Assembly: GCA_037127255.1 (NCBI GenBank)
Contig: JBANSL010000016.1
Location: 6,078,501 to 6,142,500 of the forward strand
Direction: 5' to 3'
DNA from: Persicaria tinctoria
Taxonomy: Eukaryota; Streptophyta; Magnoliopsida; Caryophyllales; Polygonaceae
Length of the DNA stretch: 64,000 nt
Below, in pieces: positions 29,713-41,050 of the stretch (the first letter of the stretch is position 1; the number at the start of each line of letters is the position of its first letter). The notes beneath the pieces were generated by a model. The model ran no database searches and was not told the origin of the DNA. It worked only from the letters and a program-made list of their open reading frames with translations. Position numbers and translations under genes: made by a program.

Positions 29713-30687
29713 TAAAAGAGAAGCATTTTTTATGAGATGTCACTCTCTCTTTAAAAGTAGATTATTTAATTTTTTTTTTTTAAAAATTCAATTAATCCAT
29801 GATCTTAATCTAAATTACTCTATAATTTTAGTAATTAAAAAAACAATGGGATTAGTTTAAAATATAAAATTAATAATAAGAAAATATAAAATTAATATTA
29901 GTAATTTATATCTATATATATATACTACATTAATTGCTTTTTCGATCAATGTATTTAATTCAAAACATTTAATTATCTGAACTTTTACTATTATTTTATA
30001 ATATTAATTTAACATATTATTAAGATTTTATTTATAAAAAACCGCGTCATAGCGCGGGGATCATACTAGTGTTATTTTAAAGTGTTAATTTTGTTAAAAT
30101 AAAATAAAATTGTTATAGGTATTTTTACATCTATTTTATGAAAACATTCTTATAAAGATTAGTGAATTGTTAGTTGTAGTTTTTTTTATAAAAAAATAAT
30201 GTATGTAATAAATGAAGATATAATAGTATATTTGTTGATTTCCTTAAAATTGTGAAAGAAGCTAATTAAAATGATATGTTTTGAGTCTTTTGCCGAACCA
30301 ATATGCAATATTTGGCTATTATATACTATAGTACAGTAAATAATTTATTTTAAAAAATGATAGAAAATAAAATAAAAAAATATAAAGGCTTAAGATATAT
30401 GACGTGATTATGTTACATAAACTCGCACATGATGAATTGAATGACACCCTCTTCTACATACATTTCACCAACATCCTTGTGCATATTGAAGAAGACGTAC
30501 CAAACTTTCTCCTTTTTGAAAATATATATTTTACAAATAGTGTTTGCTTTCAATAATTTATTGTCGGTCTGATAATTAAATATTATATTTTTATCAGATA
30601 TTTTTGTAATCAAACTACAATTAAAATAACATTATATAATTTAAGTTTGCTCAGATTGTAAATCGGTAAAAACTCCAATCTAAACAT
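29713..30687. other. A+T-rich spacer
   Basis: Nothing codes here as far as I can see. A minus-strand frame at 30413-30613 resembles no family. Confidence 0.4.
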
Positions 30688-30732
30688 GTCTCTTATACTT
30701 TTGTTAATTTGTTTAACAAAAGTATAAGAGAC
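30688..30732. repeat. Perfect 20-bp inverted repeat with 5-bp loop
   Basis: GTCTCTTATACTTTTGTTAA (30688-30707) is exactly complementary to 30713-30732. It ends 8 bp before the coding remnant of a truncated LINE. Confidence 0.95.
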
Positions 30733-30740
30733 AAGGGAAG

Positions 30741-30965
30741 TGGCAGCTAATCAAAAATCTTAGTGCTAACTTTGACAGCATTGAGTTTAGACATTGCTAC
30801 AGAGAAGCTAACAAGATAGCAGACTTCATAGTTAGATCTAATGACAGCTATACTCTTTGTAATCTCCCTATTCTTAAGGATCTCTGTAACATCATCCGGT
30901 CGGATGATCATGGTGGCGCCTTACTTTAGTAAGGCTCACCTATTTTTCGCCTACTGTAAAAAAAA
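30741..30965 (+). pseudogene. LINE 3' stub (RNase H C-terminus)
   Basis: An open frame from 30741 to TAG at 30927-30929 reads the end of an L1 RNase H domain: FRHCYREANKIADFIVRSND, with the typical N-x2-AD motif. It then ends DDHGGALL before a short A-rich tail (~30958-30966). Everything upstream is missing, as expected for a severely 5'-truncated insertion. No duplication could be matched. Confidence 0.75.
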
Positions 30966-33825
30966 TTTATTTAAAAGGAGTTAGGAATAGCAAGTTTATA
31001 AAGCTATAATGTATATATGCGTTAATAAGGAATATGCACTCTTCTGTTCATCAAAATATATTGTTTCAAAACTGATAAGTATTTTAGTATTTATTTTATA
31101 TAAATTATAAGGATATTTTTATAAAATAAATATACCATATTTTTATAAATGAGGCATGATCGTTCTTATGCATAGAGAAAGTAAATGTTTGATAGTTTGC
31201 CGTCTGTCGACTTTTTCGACAACTCAAGGAGTTATGTCTGTCTGCCCCGACCCCCAATTCTTACCTTTTCAAAAAAAAAATACAAAGAGTGATAATATAC
31301 CAAAATTAACCAAAGTTGAAAATTGTAGGGGGGAAATCAAACACTTCTCCAACCTAATTAAAAATTGACTATGTATCACATAAGCACACTATATAGTGTG
31401 ATCTATGTATGACAAGTATACACATCAATTGAAACTTTTCATGTGGAAAGAAACATACTCCAAGTGAATGTTAAACTAAAGCTTGGGTGCCCTTGGAAAG
31501 GTATAGATTGTGATGTATTATTATATATATCTATGTGTACAAGTACTACATGCATTCACCCATTCATTTTTGATAGGGATGTCTTATGAATAAGATCCTT
31601 ATCCTCTTCTTCAACATCATATTCATGACATGATATACTATACTATATATATTACATATTATATTTAATGTTACATATATTATATATATATGCTCTACAC
31701 ATATGTCTTTCAACAAGTACTATGTTGCTTCCTCCATGTTTCACATCAATATTGGTAGGTAACTTTTTCTTATCCATTCCATTTGAAAAATAATGGAAAT
31801 TGCTTATTTTTTCAAGAATATATATATAAGAAATATCAATCACTTTCTAAAAGTTTCCACCTAGATTTTTTTTAAAATTAAAAATTCATACAGTATCTCT
31901 TTTGTTTCTTTTGAGGCAATAATTTCTAGTTTGAATCAAGAGGAGGTTTTTTATAATCTAAATTAAGGGTTTTAAATTAATCCTCTCCAAAATCATATCC
32001 CATAAAATTATTTTATCTTTAAATTAATATTTAAAAAAATAAAAAATATATATAATTTGCTTATAAGTAATCATTATAACTAAAAAAATCTCAAAAATCA
32101 CCTTAATTTTTTTTTAAAAAAAAATTATTTTATGATATAATTTTTAAAAATTTGTGTAAGGTGATTTTTAAGAGTTTTGTAAAAATATGTTATGATAACT
32201 ATGTATAAGCTAAATGAGGTTGTAACGACGCCTGTCGTCGTGGAGCTTTGGGGGTTGAGATGTCTATTGCTTGAGCCTTGCAAAAAAAATTACACTTAAT
32301 TGTTAGATGATTTGAAGGGGATGTGTTTTTCTCACATATAACTCGTATTTAATTTGTTTCTTATTTAATAAAACGAGTCTAAAGCGTGAAGAGTTCTGTC
32401 TCTCAATTTAAAAAAAAAAAACTATGTATATGCTATATGAGTTATAATTTAGAGGTATAAAATTATAGTATGAGATAAGATTTTGTAATAGGGGTTTGGA
32501 ATGAGGATTTGAAACCGAAATTAAGAGGGTTTGGTTAATATTGACATTTGGTACATTGTGGGGCCAATGGCTTGCCGACACGTGTGAGGCCTAATTAAAG
32601 GGTTTAGGGAGGTGGTTAGTAAGCACATCCAAATACAAATGACTAATTAATCAAGGAGGCTTGAAAAGGAGATGCGTGGTGGGACCCGCCCCCAAAGCTG
32701 TTGGGCCTTTAGAGTCAAATTTGTGATAAGGTTTTTGATTGTGACAGAGGAAAAAGATGGTGTGTGGGTCCATATTTCATCTTCAAAGCTTGAAATGTGT
32801 AACATGGAATTTTTTTTCTTTTTAATAGTATATTGCTTTCAATTATTTGCTTTATTTGGTTGGTAAAAATACAAAAAAATCAAATTTTGTAACTAAAATT
32901 CATTTTAATATTTTGGGTTTCTCAAGGATGATTTTGATTAATAAGTGTAAACTTTTGAAGTTGAGCTCATTGATAGCTTAGTTGAAAAAAATAGAATCAT
33001 TAATCAAGTTTGTATTTAAAATTAAAATAACTATGTGTAAAATATATAAATTTTAATAAAGGTTTATTTAAGTGTACACTTTTGTAGTTGAATTAATTTG
33101 TGGACCTTGATTAATGACTTGAAGGTGGGTATGAAGGTTTGTTTTTGAATGAGATTGTTTAGAACATGTGGGCTTGATGTGCTTCTTTTGGAGTAATAAT
33201 TTATTAGAAAGTCACGCTTGCTAATTCAATAGTTTGGATCCTCCCTCTCCCTAATCTTCTTTGTAATCTTTTTTACTTAGTGTGTGTAGGGGCCTCACAC
33301 TATGAATCATTTTTATAAACCCATAAAAATTAGATAAAAGTGTTTTTTTTTTTTGTAATGTGTGTGTGAGTGTGTCCATAGATAGACATATTTAAAATTT
33401 AAAAGCACAAATCTTAAATAACTAAATTATCAAACAAAAGCTAGCATGTTTTTCAAATAAAAAATCCTTTTATATGTGTGGTTTCTAATATATGATACAT
33501 TGATACACATTTTTTTGAAATCCATATTTATCATATAGAAAGCACTATTAATTTAGCCTCGGTCATTAGAGTAGAAACTCACACCATTGCAACAACAATA
33601 ACATCAACCCAAGCGGGGTTTAAGGAAGTCAGGATGTATGCACACTTTTCCTGAATCAGTCGATTTGAAAAACCTATAGTGGCTTCCAATTACAAAATAT
33701 GATGTCGCTTCCTATAATGGAAGTTTTGATCGGTCAAAATTTACCTAAGGTTTTTCCTTGAATGTTGTTGTTTCAAGTATCAATCCTGTTTTCGTGTGTT
33801 CGTATAATTTTGACTTTTGATCATT
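30966..33825. other. A+T-rich spacer with a foldback
   Basis: No gene is supported. At about 31985-32215 there is a foldback resembling the element at 44806-45129 (shared blocks TTTAAATTAATATTT, ATCATTATAAC and AAAAATCTCAAAAAATCA-like). At 33590-33680 a short block (CAACAATAACATCAACCCAAGCGGGG...) resembles the tail of RTE/SINE elements. Confidence 0.4.
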
Positions 33826-34061
33826 AGATATGATTTTATAAGTCACTTTTTTTTTAGTGGCAGACTAGTCGATAGAAAAACCCTAGGGCTTCGAAGGCGT
33901 CTTGGCGGCAGTCCCCTGACTTCCGGCAACCGTCTCTCTTCCTCTCCGGTTTAGGGCCGTGGGAGCCGGGGTATCCTCGCCGTTTAGTGCGAGATTCACC
34001 GTGGTTGGTGCGTACAGAGTGTTTGGTCAGACAGGTTTTGGAAATTAGGGTTTAGGCGGTG

Positions 34062-35384
34062 ATGGCGGGGAAGGAGAAGGCAGTTCATTTGACGGAAGAA
34101 GAGTGTGATGTGATTGATGGGTCGTTGCTGCAGAAAGAGGAAGGAGCAAAGGGAACATCGCTGGTCCTGGTAGGGTCGTTATTGACGAACCGAAAGTTTA
34201 ACGTCCATGCTTTACAGGATACGATGAGAAGGGCTTGGCGTCCAAAGAAGGGATTCTTGTTCAGGGAAGTGACGAACAACAGATTTTTAATCCAATTTGT
34301 GGATGAGCAGGACAAAGAAAAGGTAGTTAAAGGGGGTCCGTGGTCTTTCGATAGGAGTGTGCTGATGTTGCGAGAACCAGGGTTGATGCAGGCTTCAAAA
34401 GTCACGTTTGAGGAGGTAGAGTTCTGGGTAAGGTTCTACGATTTGCCAGTAGTTTTGATGAATAAGTTAACGGCAGAAGCGTTGGGAAAGAAAGTGGGTC
34501 GGTTGGTGGAAATAGATGAAAACAGCCTGATAGCTTGTGGGGGTTTCATGAGGGTTAGGGTTGGCATTGATGTTAGGAAGCCGCTGCGGAGAGGGGTGAT
34601 GATGAAGCTTGAGGATAGGAGGATATGGATAGAAATGAAATATGAAAGATTGCCTAATTTTTGTTATGGTTGTGGCAAGTTGGGACATGTGGAGGAGGAT
34701 TGTGAAGGAGATGAGGAATCCCAATATCATAACGAATATGGGGAGTGGTTAAGGGTGTCCATGGTGAAGATGGCTATGGGTCGCTCAGCCGAGGAGAGGG
34801 AGGCGGAGAGAACAATCATGAATGAAATTAGGGGAGGGATGAAAGGAGGAGATGAGGAAGACAAGAGGCACAAAAAAGGGGGAAGAAAGAGCTTGGTAGA
34901 GATCCTAGAGGAGAATGAAAGGAGGGATGAGGATGATGCTAGAGAGCGGGGTAAGGAGGATGATGGGAGAACTTTAGAGTTGGTGGAAGCCTTAGGGGAG
35001 GTAACAGTAGGAGGGGAAAGAATTTTAAAAGAAAATAAGGGTGCTGGGGGAATTGAAAATGGGGGAAATATTGTGGAAGATAGGGGTAAGGTTGTACAAG
35101 AGAAGGATGTATGTGGAAGTGGGGACAAGAGGGGATGTGAGGGTGAGAGTATAAAAAATAAAGAGGGCAAGAGTACGTGGAAAAGAAGGGCTAGGGAGGT
35201 AGTGGGGATCAACAAGGAGAGCAATGAGGGTGTAGAAAAGATTAAGAAAAGGAAAACGGGTGAGGGAGGGGAGGAGCTTATGCTAATAGATGGGGAGGAT
35301 GAGGGAAAGAAGAGGAAGATGGGAACTGATCATACTTCGGGATCGGCGGGAGGGTCTGTGGGACCCTTCTGCCGGGAGCCATGA
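34062..35384 (+). CDS. L1 LINE ORF1 (gag-like nucleic-acid-binding protein)
   Basis: About 440 residues from the ATG at 34062 (an in-frame GTG sits just before it). The N-terminal two-fifths match the DUF4283-type ORF1 domain (FLFREVTNNRFLIQF, GGPWSFDRSVLMLREP, WVRFYDLPVVLMN). This is followed by a CCHC zinc knuckle, CYGCGKLGHVEEDC, with ligands at ~201, 204, 209 and 214. The C-terminal half is highly charged (E/K/R/G-rich). In plant L1s this protein packages the RNA. Its stop codon overlaps the ORF2 start. Confidence 0.9.
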   Translation: MAGKEKAVHLTEEECDVIDGSLLQKEEGAKGTSLVLVGSLLTNRKFNVHALQDTMRRAWRPKKGFLFREVTNNRFLIQFVDEQDKEKVVKGGPWSFDRSVLMLREPGLMQASKVTFEEVEFWVRFYDLPVVLMNKLTAEALGKKVGRLVEIDENSLIACGGFMRVRVGIDVRKPLRRGVMMKLEDRRIWIEMKYERLPNFCYGCGKLGHVEEDCEGDEESQYHNEYGEWLRVSMVKMAMGRSAEEREAERTIMNEIRGGMKGGDEEDKRHKKGGRKSLVEILEENERRDEDDARERGKEDDGRTLELVEALGEVTVGGERILKENKGAGGIENGGNIVEDRGKVVQEKDVCGSGDKRGCEGESIKNKEGKSTWKRRAREVVGINKESNEGVEKIKKRKTGEGGEELMLIDGEDEGKKRKMGTDHTSGSAGGSVGPFCREP

Positions 35385-38300
35385 GTATCCTAAGTTACAA
35401 CTGTCGGGGATTGGGGAAGGCCCGGGCAGTTGCTGAGCTTGCTAGTTTAGTAAGCAGGGAGGCCCCAAGGGTGATATTTCTGATGGAGACTAAGCTGGAT
35501 AGGAAGGAATTAGAGACAGTGAGACGAAAATTGGAGTTTAAGAATTGCTTCGGAGTTGATAGGGTAGGGAGATCGGGTGGTTTAGCTCTTTTATGGGATG
35601 AAGAGGCTAGAGTGGAACTGAGGAGTTACACGCGACATCATATAGATGTGTGGATTAGGCTCAGGGAGGATGCCATGCAATGGAGGCTTACAGGGATTTA
35701 CGGATGGCCGGAGAAGGGAGACAAACATCACACGTTGGGGCTGTTACGGAGGCTCCATGAGGACGAACATCAGGCCTGGCTTTGTGTGGGGGATATGAAT
35801 ATGATCATTGCTTCGGCGGACAAGGAAGGAGGGAATGAGACTGATTTTAACCAGATGGTGAACTTGAGGGAGACTTTGGATGATTGTGAATTAAGGGAGA
35901 TCCCATTTGTTGGGTTTCGGTTCACTTGGAATAATAAACAAGAAGGGGAGGGGTTCATTCAAGAGAGAATAGATATGGGTTTTGCTAATGAAGTTTTTTT
36001 GGAGGCGTTTCCAAGGGTTAAAGTGCACCATTTGTCAAGGACCCGATCCGACCATGTTCCCATTATGGTGGCACTGGAGAATAGGATAGAGGAGGAGAAG
36101 TGTTACAAGGGGCCTAAACCTTTTCGGTTTGAAGCTATGTGGCTAGAGGAGGAAGATTGCGATGTGGTGGTGGAAAATGGATGGCGAAACCCGAATGGTG
36201 GAACGAATGGGGAAGGGCTGATAGGAAAAGTGAAGAGGTGTGGAGTAGATCTGAAGGACTGGGAGAGAGTCCATTTTGGACAGGTCGAGAAGGAGCTTCG
36301 AAAGGTTAAAGAGGAGCTGAGAACGATACATGAGCGCGGCCTAGGTGGGAGAAAGGGACAGAGACGGAAGGAGCTTGAGGAAAAGGAAAGAGAGCTTGAG
36401 AGGAGGGAGGAGATTATGTGGTTTCAAAGGGCCCGAGCAAATGAATTCAAATGGGGAGATAGGAACACGAGTTTCTTTCATGCGAAGGCGTCTGGGAGAC
36501 GGAAGCGAAATGTGATTCGGAGGTTGGTGGATGATAGAGGACTAGAGTGGAGAAGTAGGGAAGGGAAAATAAAGGTGGCAATTGATTATTTCCAAAACCT
36601 GTTTACATCTGAAGGCTCTGTATCACCAGACACGGCTACTCAAGGAATTGAGCCCAGAATATCGGCGGAGGATAACCTAGAGCTGTTACGCCCCTTCACC
36701 GAAGATGAGGTACGTACCGCCCTATTTTCTATGCATCCCACAAAATCACCTGGCCCCGACGGTATGCCAGCACTTTTTTATCAAAAGTACTGGAGTATCG
36801 TTGGGCCGGATATTTGCAAATTTGCGATTGAAATTCTAGAGGGGGGTGACATACCGGAGGATCTTAACTACACATTCATAACGCTAATCCCTAAAGTTAA
36901 GGATCCCAGCAAGATGAAGGAATTGAGGCCTATTAGCTTATGTAATGTGCTATATAAAATCGTTTCCAAGGTTATTGCAAACAGGTTGAAAGTGTGTTTA
37001 GGGAAGGCGGTCTCCTCGAGTCAAAGTGCGTTCGTGCCAGGTCGACTGATTACAGACAACGTTTTGGCTGCGTTTGAGTTGTTTCATTACATGAAGACGA
37101 AGAACACCGGAAAGGCGGGAGTGATGGCATTGAAGCTCGACATGGCTAAGGCTTATGACCGAGTGGAGTGGGGCTTTCTAGAGTATAGCTTGCGGAAGCT
37201 CGGGTTTGAGGAGAGGTGGACCAAACTCATTATGAAGTGTGTGACAACAGTCTCGTTTTCAGTGTTGTTTGAGGGACACCCGACCCAGAAATTCACCCCA
37301 AGCAGAGGGCTACGACAAGGTGATCCCTTATCCCCTTACCTATTTTTACTTTGTGCTGAAGCTTTGTCGGGCTTAATTAGCAAGAGTGAGCGGGAAGGCC
37401 GGCTGAGCGGTGCGAGGATTGCCAGAGGAGCCCCATCGGTGTCACATTTATTTTTCGCGGATGACAGTGTGATGTTTGCGAAGGCGACTTGTCAACAGGG
37501 CGCAGAAATAGTTGATATTCTCCGGATTTACGGAGCAGCATCAGGACAACAAGTTAATTTCGCGAAGTCAGAATTGTCGTTTAGTAAGAATGTGTCACCC
37601 GATCGGAGGGTGGAGATCCAAAGGGTGTTGGGGGTTAATGAGGTGGAGAAGCATGAGAGATATTTGGGACTACCAACGGTTCTGGGTCGATCGAAGAAGA
37701 TCATTTTCAATCAGATCAAGGAGCGGGTTTGGAAGAAACTAAAGGGCTGGAAAGAAAAGGTTTTGTCGCCTGCAGGGAAGGAGGTCCTCATTAAGTCGGT
37801 AGCGCAAGCAATTCCGACGTACATGATGTCTTGTTTTCTATTGCCGGATGGGATCTGTCGGGATATAGAGGGTATGATGAGTCGATTCTGGTGGGGGGAA
37901 GGGGAAGAGGGACGGAAGGTGCATTGGATGAGCTGGAGAAGAATGTGTAGACCGAAGAGCGAGGGAGGTCTTGGGTTCCGAGATCTGGAGGTGTTTAATC
38001 TGGCACTTCTGGCACGGCAAGGCTGGAGGCTTTGTCAGGAGCCGGAATCTTTGTTGGGGCGGTTGCTTCGAGCTCGGTATTTCCCGTCTGGAAACTTTAT
38101 GGAGGCACGAGTGGGACATAATCCAAGTTATGCTTGGAGGAGTCTTATAAGGGGAAGGGAGGTGCTGGAGGCGGGGTTGAGATGGGTGGTGGGGAATGGA
38201 TCAGACATTTGTGTATGGAAGGATCGATGGATCCCTAGACCGAACCGTTTCAGGCCAATTGCGAATGTTACAGGAGCTGCAGAGGATATGCGTGTGGTGG

Positions 38301-39496
38301 AGCTTATTGACTGGGATGGGTACAGATGGGATGAGGAGTTGGTGAAACAGGTCTTGCTCCCTTGTGATGCTGAGTTGGTACTTCGTATGAGGCTGGTGAG
38401 TCCGACTTTCAAGGATAGGAAGGTGTGGCACTATGCAAGGAGCGGAGAGTTCTCAGTTCGGACTGCGTATCATATGTATATGGAACGGAAGGGGAGCGAG
38501 GAGAGGGCTGCACAGTCGACGAGTGTAAAGGGGAAAAGGTTTTGGAAGCAGATTTGGCAAATCAAGACATTCCCTAGAGTCAGATCCTTCCTTTGGAGAG
38601 CTTGCAAGGAGATTCTCCCGTGCAAAGATAATCTATTTAAACGGAGAATTACTAAGGAGGCTAATTGTGAATTCTGTGGAAGGATAGAAACGGGAGCACA
38701 CATTCTATTTCATTGTGTGCATGCTAGAAAGTTTTGGAAGCTAGCTCCGGAGTTTAAGAGGGTGGTTCAGGGAGCTAGGAGGGTGGAGGAATGTCTGGAG
38801 TTTTTGTTTAATTTTAGCTCAACAGAAGAAGTGGAGAGGTGGAGTATGATGGTGTGGGAGCTCTGGAAAGACAGGAATAGGCGGGTGTTCGGGGGAGAGG
38901 AGGTCGAGCCGGGGCGGGTCATGGACAGAGTATTAAGTGCAGTGGAGGCCTATAGGGGGGAGATGAGGGAGATGGAAAGAACGGGGGAGAGTCGAGCTCA
39001 ATCGGAGGGAGAGAGGTGGCAAAAACCAACTCGGGGATTCATCAAGATAAACAGTGATGCATCGGTGAATGCACAGGTAGGAAATGGAGTGGGAATGGTG
39101 GGTCGGGATGAGGGAGGAGAGGTATGCTTCATGGGAGCTAGAAGAATTCAAGAGACGGAGGATGTGGAACTTGCAGAAGCCGAGGGACTACTATGGGCGA
39201 TGCAGCAGGCTGTTCGAACGGGTGTCACACACGCGATCATGGAGGGCGATTGCCAGCAGCTGTACAACAAGATCAGAAGCGGAGAACCTGTTCGAGGTGA
39301 GCTGGGATTTGTGCTGCAAGGAATATGCGAGGCGGCGCAACAGTTCACGGAGTGCCAGTGGTCATGTATTCGAAGAAGCGGAAACAAGGTGGCTAATTGG
39401 CTTGCAAAATTACGGCCTAATCAAATCCTGTTTACGGAATTTCAACATCTCTTTCCTGTTGGTATTGATGAATTATTGTATGCAGACATAAGTTAA
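35381..39496 (+). CDS. L1 LINE ORF2 (endonuclease - reverse transcriptase - RNase H)
   Basis: 1371 residues. Domains in order: an APE-type endonuclease (~1-225; SYNCRGLG, METKL, GDMNMI, SDHVPI); reverse transcriptase (~470-740; KSPGPDGMP, RPISLCNV, FVPGRLITDNV, GLRQGDPLSP, and the catalytic FADD at 692-695); a zf-RVT region (~1040-1130; CEFCGRIETGAHILFHC); and an RNase H domain (~1220-1370; INSDAS, AEAEGLLWA, EGDCQQL). The last RNase H acidic position, normally N-x2-AD, reads NKVANWLA, so that Asp appears replaced by Asn. No stop or frameshift interrupts it. It copies the element RNA into the chromosome by target-primed reverse transcription. Confidence 0.95.
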   Translation: MSILSYNCRGLGKARAVAELASLVSREAPRVIFLMETKLDRKELETVRRKLEFKNCFGVDRVGRSGGLALLWDEEARVELRSYTRHHIDVWIRLREDAMQWRLTGIYGWPEKGDKHHTLGLLRRLHEDEHQAWLCVGDMNMIIASADKEGGNETDFNQMVNLRETLDDCELREIPFVGFRFTWNNKQEGEGFIQERIDMGFANEVFLEAFPRVKVHHLSRTRSDHVPIMVALENRIEEEKCYKGPKPFRFEAMWLEEEDCDVVVENGWRNPNGGTNGEGLIGKVKRCGVDLKDWERVHFGQVEKELRKVKEELRTIHERGLGGRKGQRRKELEEKERELERREEIMWFQRARANEFKWGDRNTSFFHAKASGRRKRNVIRRLVDDRGLEWRSREGKIKVAIDYFQNLFTSEGSVSPDTATQGIEPRISAEDNLELLRPFTEDEVRTALFSMHPTKSPGPDGMPALFYQKYWSIVGPDICKFAIEILEGGDIPEDLNYTFITLIPKVKDPSKMKELRPISLCNVLYKIVSKVIANRLKVCLGKAVSSSQSAFVPGRLITDNVLAAFELFHYMKTKNTGKAGVMALKLDMAKAYDRVEWGFLEYSLRKLGFEERWTKLIMKCVTTVSFSVLFEGHPTQKFTPSRGLRQGDPLSPYLFLLCAEALSGLISKSEREGRLSGARIARGAPSVSHLFFADDSVMFAKATCQQGAEIVDILRIYGAASGQQVNFAKSELSFSKNVSPDRRVEIQRVLGVNEVEKHERYLGLPTVLGRSKKIIFNQIKERVWKKLKGWKEKVLSPAGKEVLIKSVAQAIPTYMMSCFLLPDGICRDIEGMMSRFWWGEGEEGRKVHWMSWRRMCRPKSEGGLGFRDLEVFNLALLARQGWRLCQEPESLLGRLLRARYFPSGNFMEARVGHNPSYAWRSLIRGREVLEAGLRWVVGNGSDICVWKDRWIPRPNRFRPIANVTGAAEDMRVVELIDWDGYRWDEELVKQVLLPCDAELVLRMRLVSPTFKDRKVWHYARSGEFSVRTAYHMYMERKGSEERAAQSTSVKGKRFWKQIWQIKTFPRVRSFLWRACKEILPCKDNLFKRRITKEANCEFCGRIETGAHILFHCVHARKFWKLAPEFKRVVQGARRVEECLEFLFNFSSTEEVERWSMMVWELWKDRNRRVFGGEEVEPGRVMDRVLSAVEAYRGEMREMERTGESRAQSEGERWQKPTRGFIKINSDASVNAQVGNGVGMVGRDEGGEVCFMGARRIQETEDVELAEAEGLLWAMQQAVRTGVTHAIMEGDCQQLYNKIRSGEPVRGELGFVLQGICEAAQQFTECQWSCIRRSGNKVANWLAKLRPNQILFTEFQHLFPVGIDELLYADIS

Positions 39497-39546
39497 TCAA
39501 TTCATTTGCTTGTTCTCAAAAAAAAAAAAAAAAGATATGATTTTAT

Positions 39547-40898
39547 TCCTAATTATCCATAATCCACACCATATTGCTAATTTTGTTTTTTTTTAGACTT
39601 ATTAAGTTTGGCAAATATGTCCATATATACTTTTAATATCTCTGTCCCTACTTATTTGTAATTTTTATACTATTTCTCAATTGATAAAAGGAAAAGTAGT
39701 ACATACTCACATTATATAATAACTTTTTTAATATAATTGTTTTAAGACATCATTTTAAAACGACAAATATATATTAATTATGAGAAAAGGGAGTACAACT
39801 TTGTTTGATTTTCATGTTCTTTGCAAGTGTAGATTCACATAGACGATTACAAACCAATCAAAATGGAACACTCACAAGAAATATCATAAATCGTTGTAGT
39901 GATGTGTTTGGAAAGGAGTGAATGTGAATGCCAACAAAGGGCAAAAGTAGGGACTAGCAAAATAAAGGAGGAGAAGAAAAGTATTGGTGTACAAGCAAAA
40001 GGGTTCATTGCTTTATTGTTCTTGGATCACTCCACAAAAAATAAAAGGAAAAAAACCCCAAGAAAATGACTAATCTTATGATGACAATTGAAATACATAT
40101 ACTTCTGGTAGACAAAGGACAAGTACTCCAAATTTGTAGATAAAGGACAAGTACTACAAAATTCCAAAGCCCCTATGTTTGGCCTCTATACATGCTAGGG
40201 ACTTGCATAATTAGATGGGAAAAAGAAAGAAAGAAGGAAAATTGAGAATCTTATGTGTTGATGTGAACAATGGCGTGTTTGACGTGTAAACTAGTACAGA
40301 CGTTAGTTGTCAAGTACATAAGTTGAGTAAAGTTTAACCATATAACTGATTGACAATAAAATGAGTAGTTTATTGACTTATATATTAGATTTGTTTTAGT
40401 TTATTATTTCAATGTGGGTTTCTGTTTTTGTCTTTTCACATCTCAACATATCGCTGAAACAATATTGTATATTTGTTCTAATAGAGAGCAAATGGATGTG
40501 TAGTTGGTGTTTGGCGAAGCAATATTTTCCCCATATCGAAGTAAACGAACGAAAACAATATGGTATACATGGTCTCAAAGTGATGTTAAAGGGACTATTG
40601 GAGCCAAATTGAGAGACCCGTCTTCCTCCTTTGGGATAAGGAATGCCAACGGCATCCCTCTTCGGGATCATGAAGAACTTCCTTCCATCAAACTAAAAGC
40701 TCAATTTAACCATAAGCACACGTCCTTGGAGATTAACAATCCAAAAACGCGAGCAAGATGGAAAATGGGCCGGGCTTTACAAAATGATGTCACTCTCTGG
40801 ATAGATAGGCTAAGTCTGGCCCAAGATACTCCAGCCCAAAATAATAGGGCTCCACATACCCATTATATATTATCCGGAATCCATTAAGTTGTAAATGT
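39547..40898. other. Spacer; one unassigned open frame
   Basis: Mostly A+T-rich. A plus-strand frame at 40504-40887 (127 codons) sits in more balanced sequence, but I recognise no motif and see no promoter, so I do not call it a gene. Confidence 0.35.
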
Positions 40899-41050
40899 TT
40901 ACAAGAGCTGGCCCAATAACTAACATCATACGACCCGGAATTGACCCGATTCGAAACCTTATCGAATTTTATGACGAGTTGACCCAACTCTCGAAATGAC
41001 CCAAACATAAATGCGAAATTTTTTTTTTTTTTGTTTTACAATAACTTTTA

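Larger units (their letters stand above)
33840..39532 (+). mobile_element. Full-length L1-type LINE with 14-bp target duplication
   Basis: The element is flanked by AGATATGATTTTAT at 33826-33839 and 39533-39546, an exact 14-bp duplication. It ends in a run of about 15 A. A ~220-bp leader precedes ORF1, and ORF1 and ORF2 overlap by the ATGA at 35381-35384. Both ORFs are open from end to end, which with the perfect duplication indicates a young, possibly active copy. Confidence 0.95.

Noticed and set aside
34727..35224. 165-codon minus-strand frame in the L1 ORF1
   Set aside because: It is the complement of the charged E/K/G-rich ORF1 tail, giving an S/P/L-rich shadow with no motif.
40504..40887. 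127-codon plus-strand frame
   Set aside because: Open, but without a family match, splice context or promoter, and it lies between transposons.
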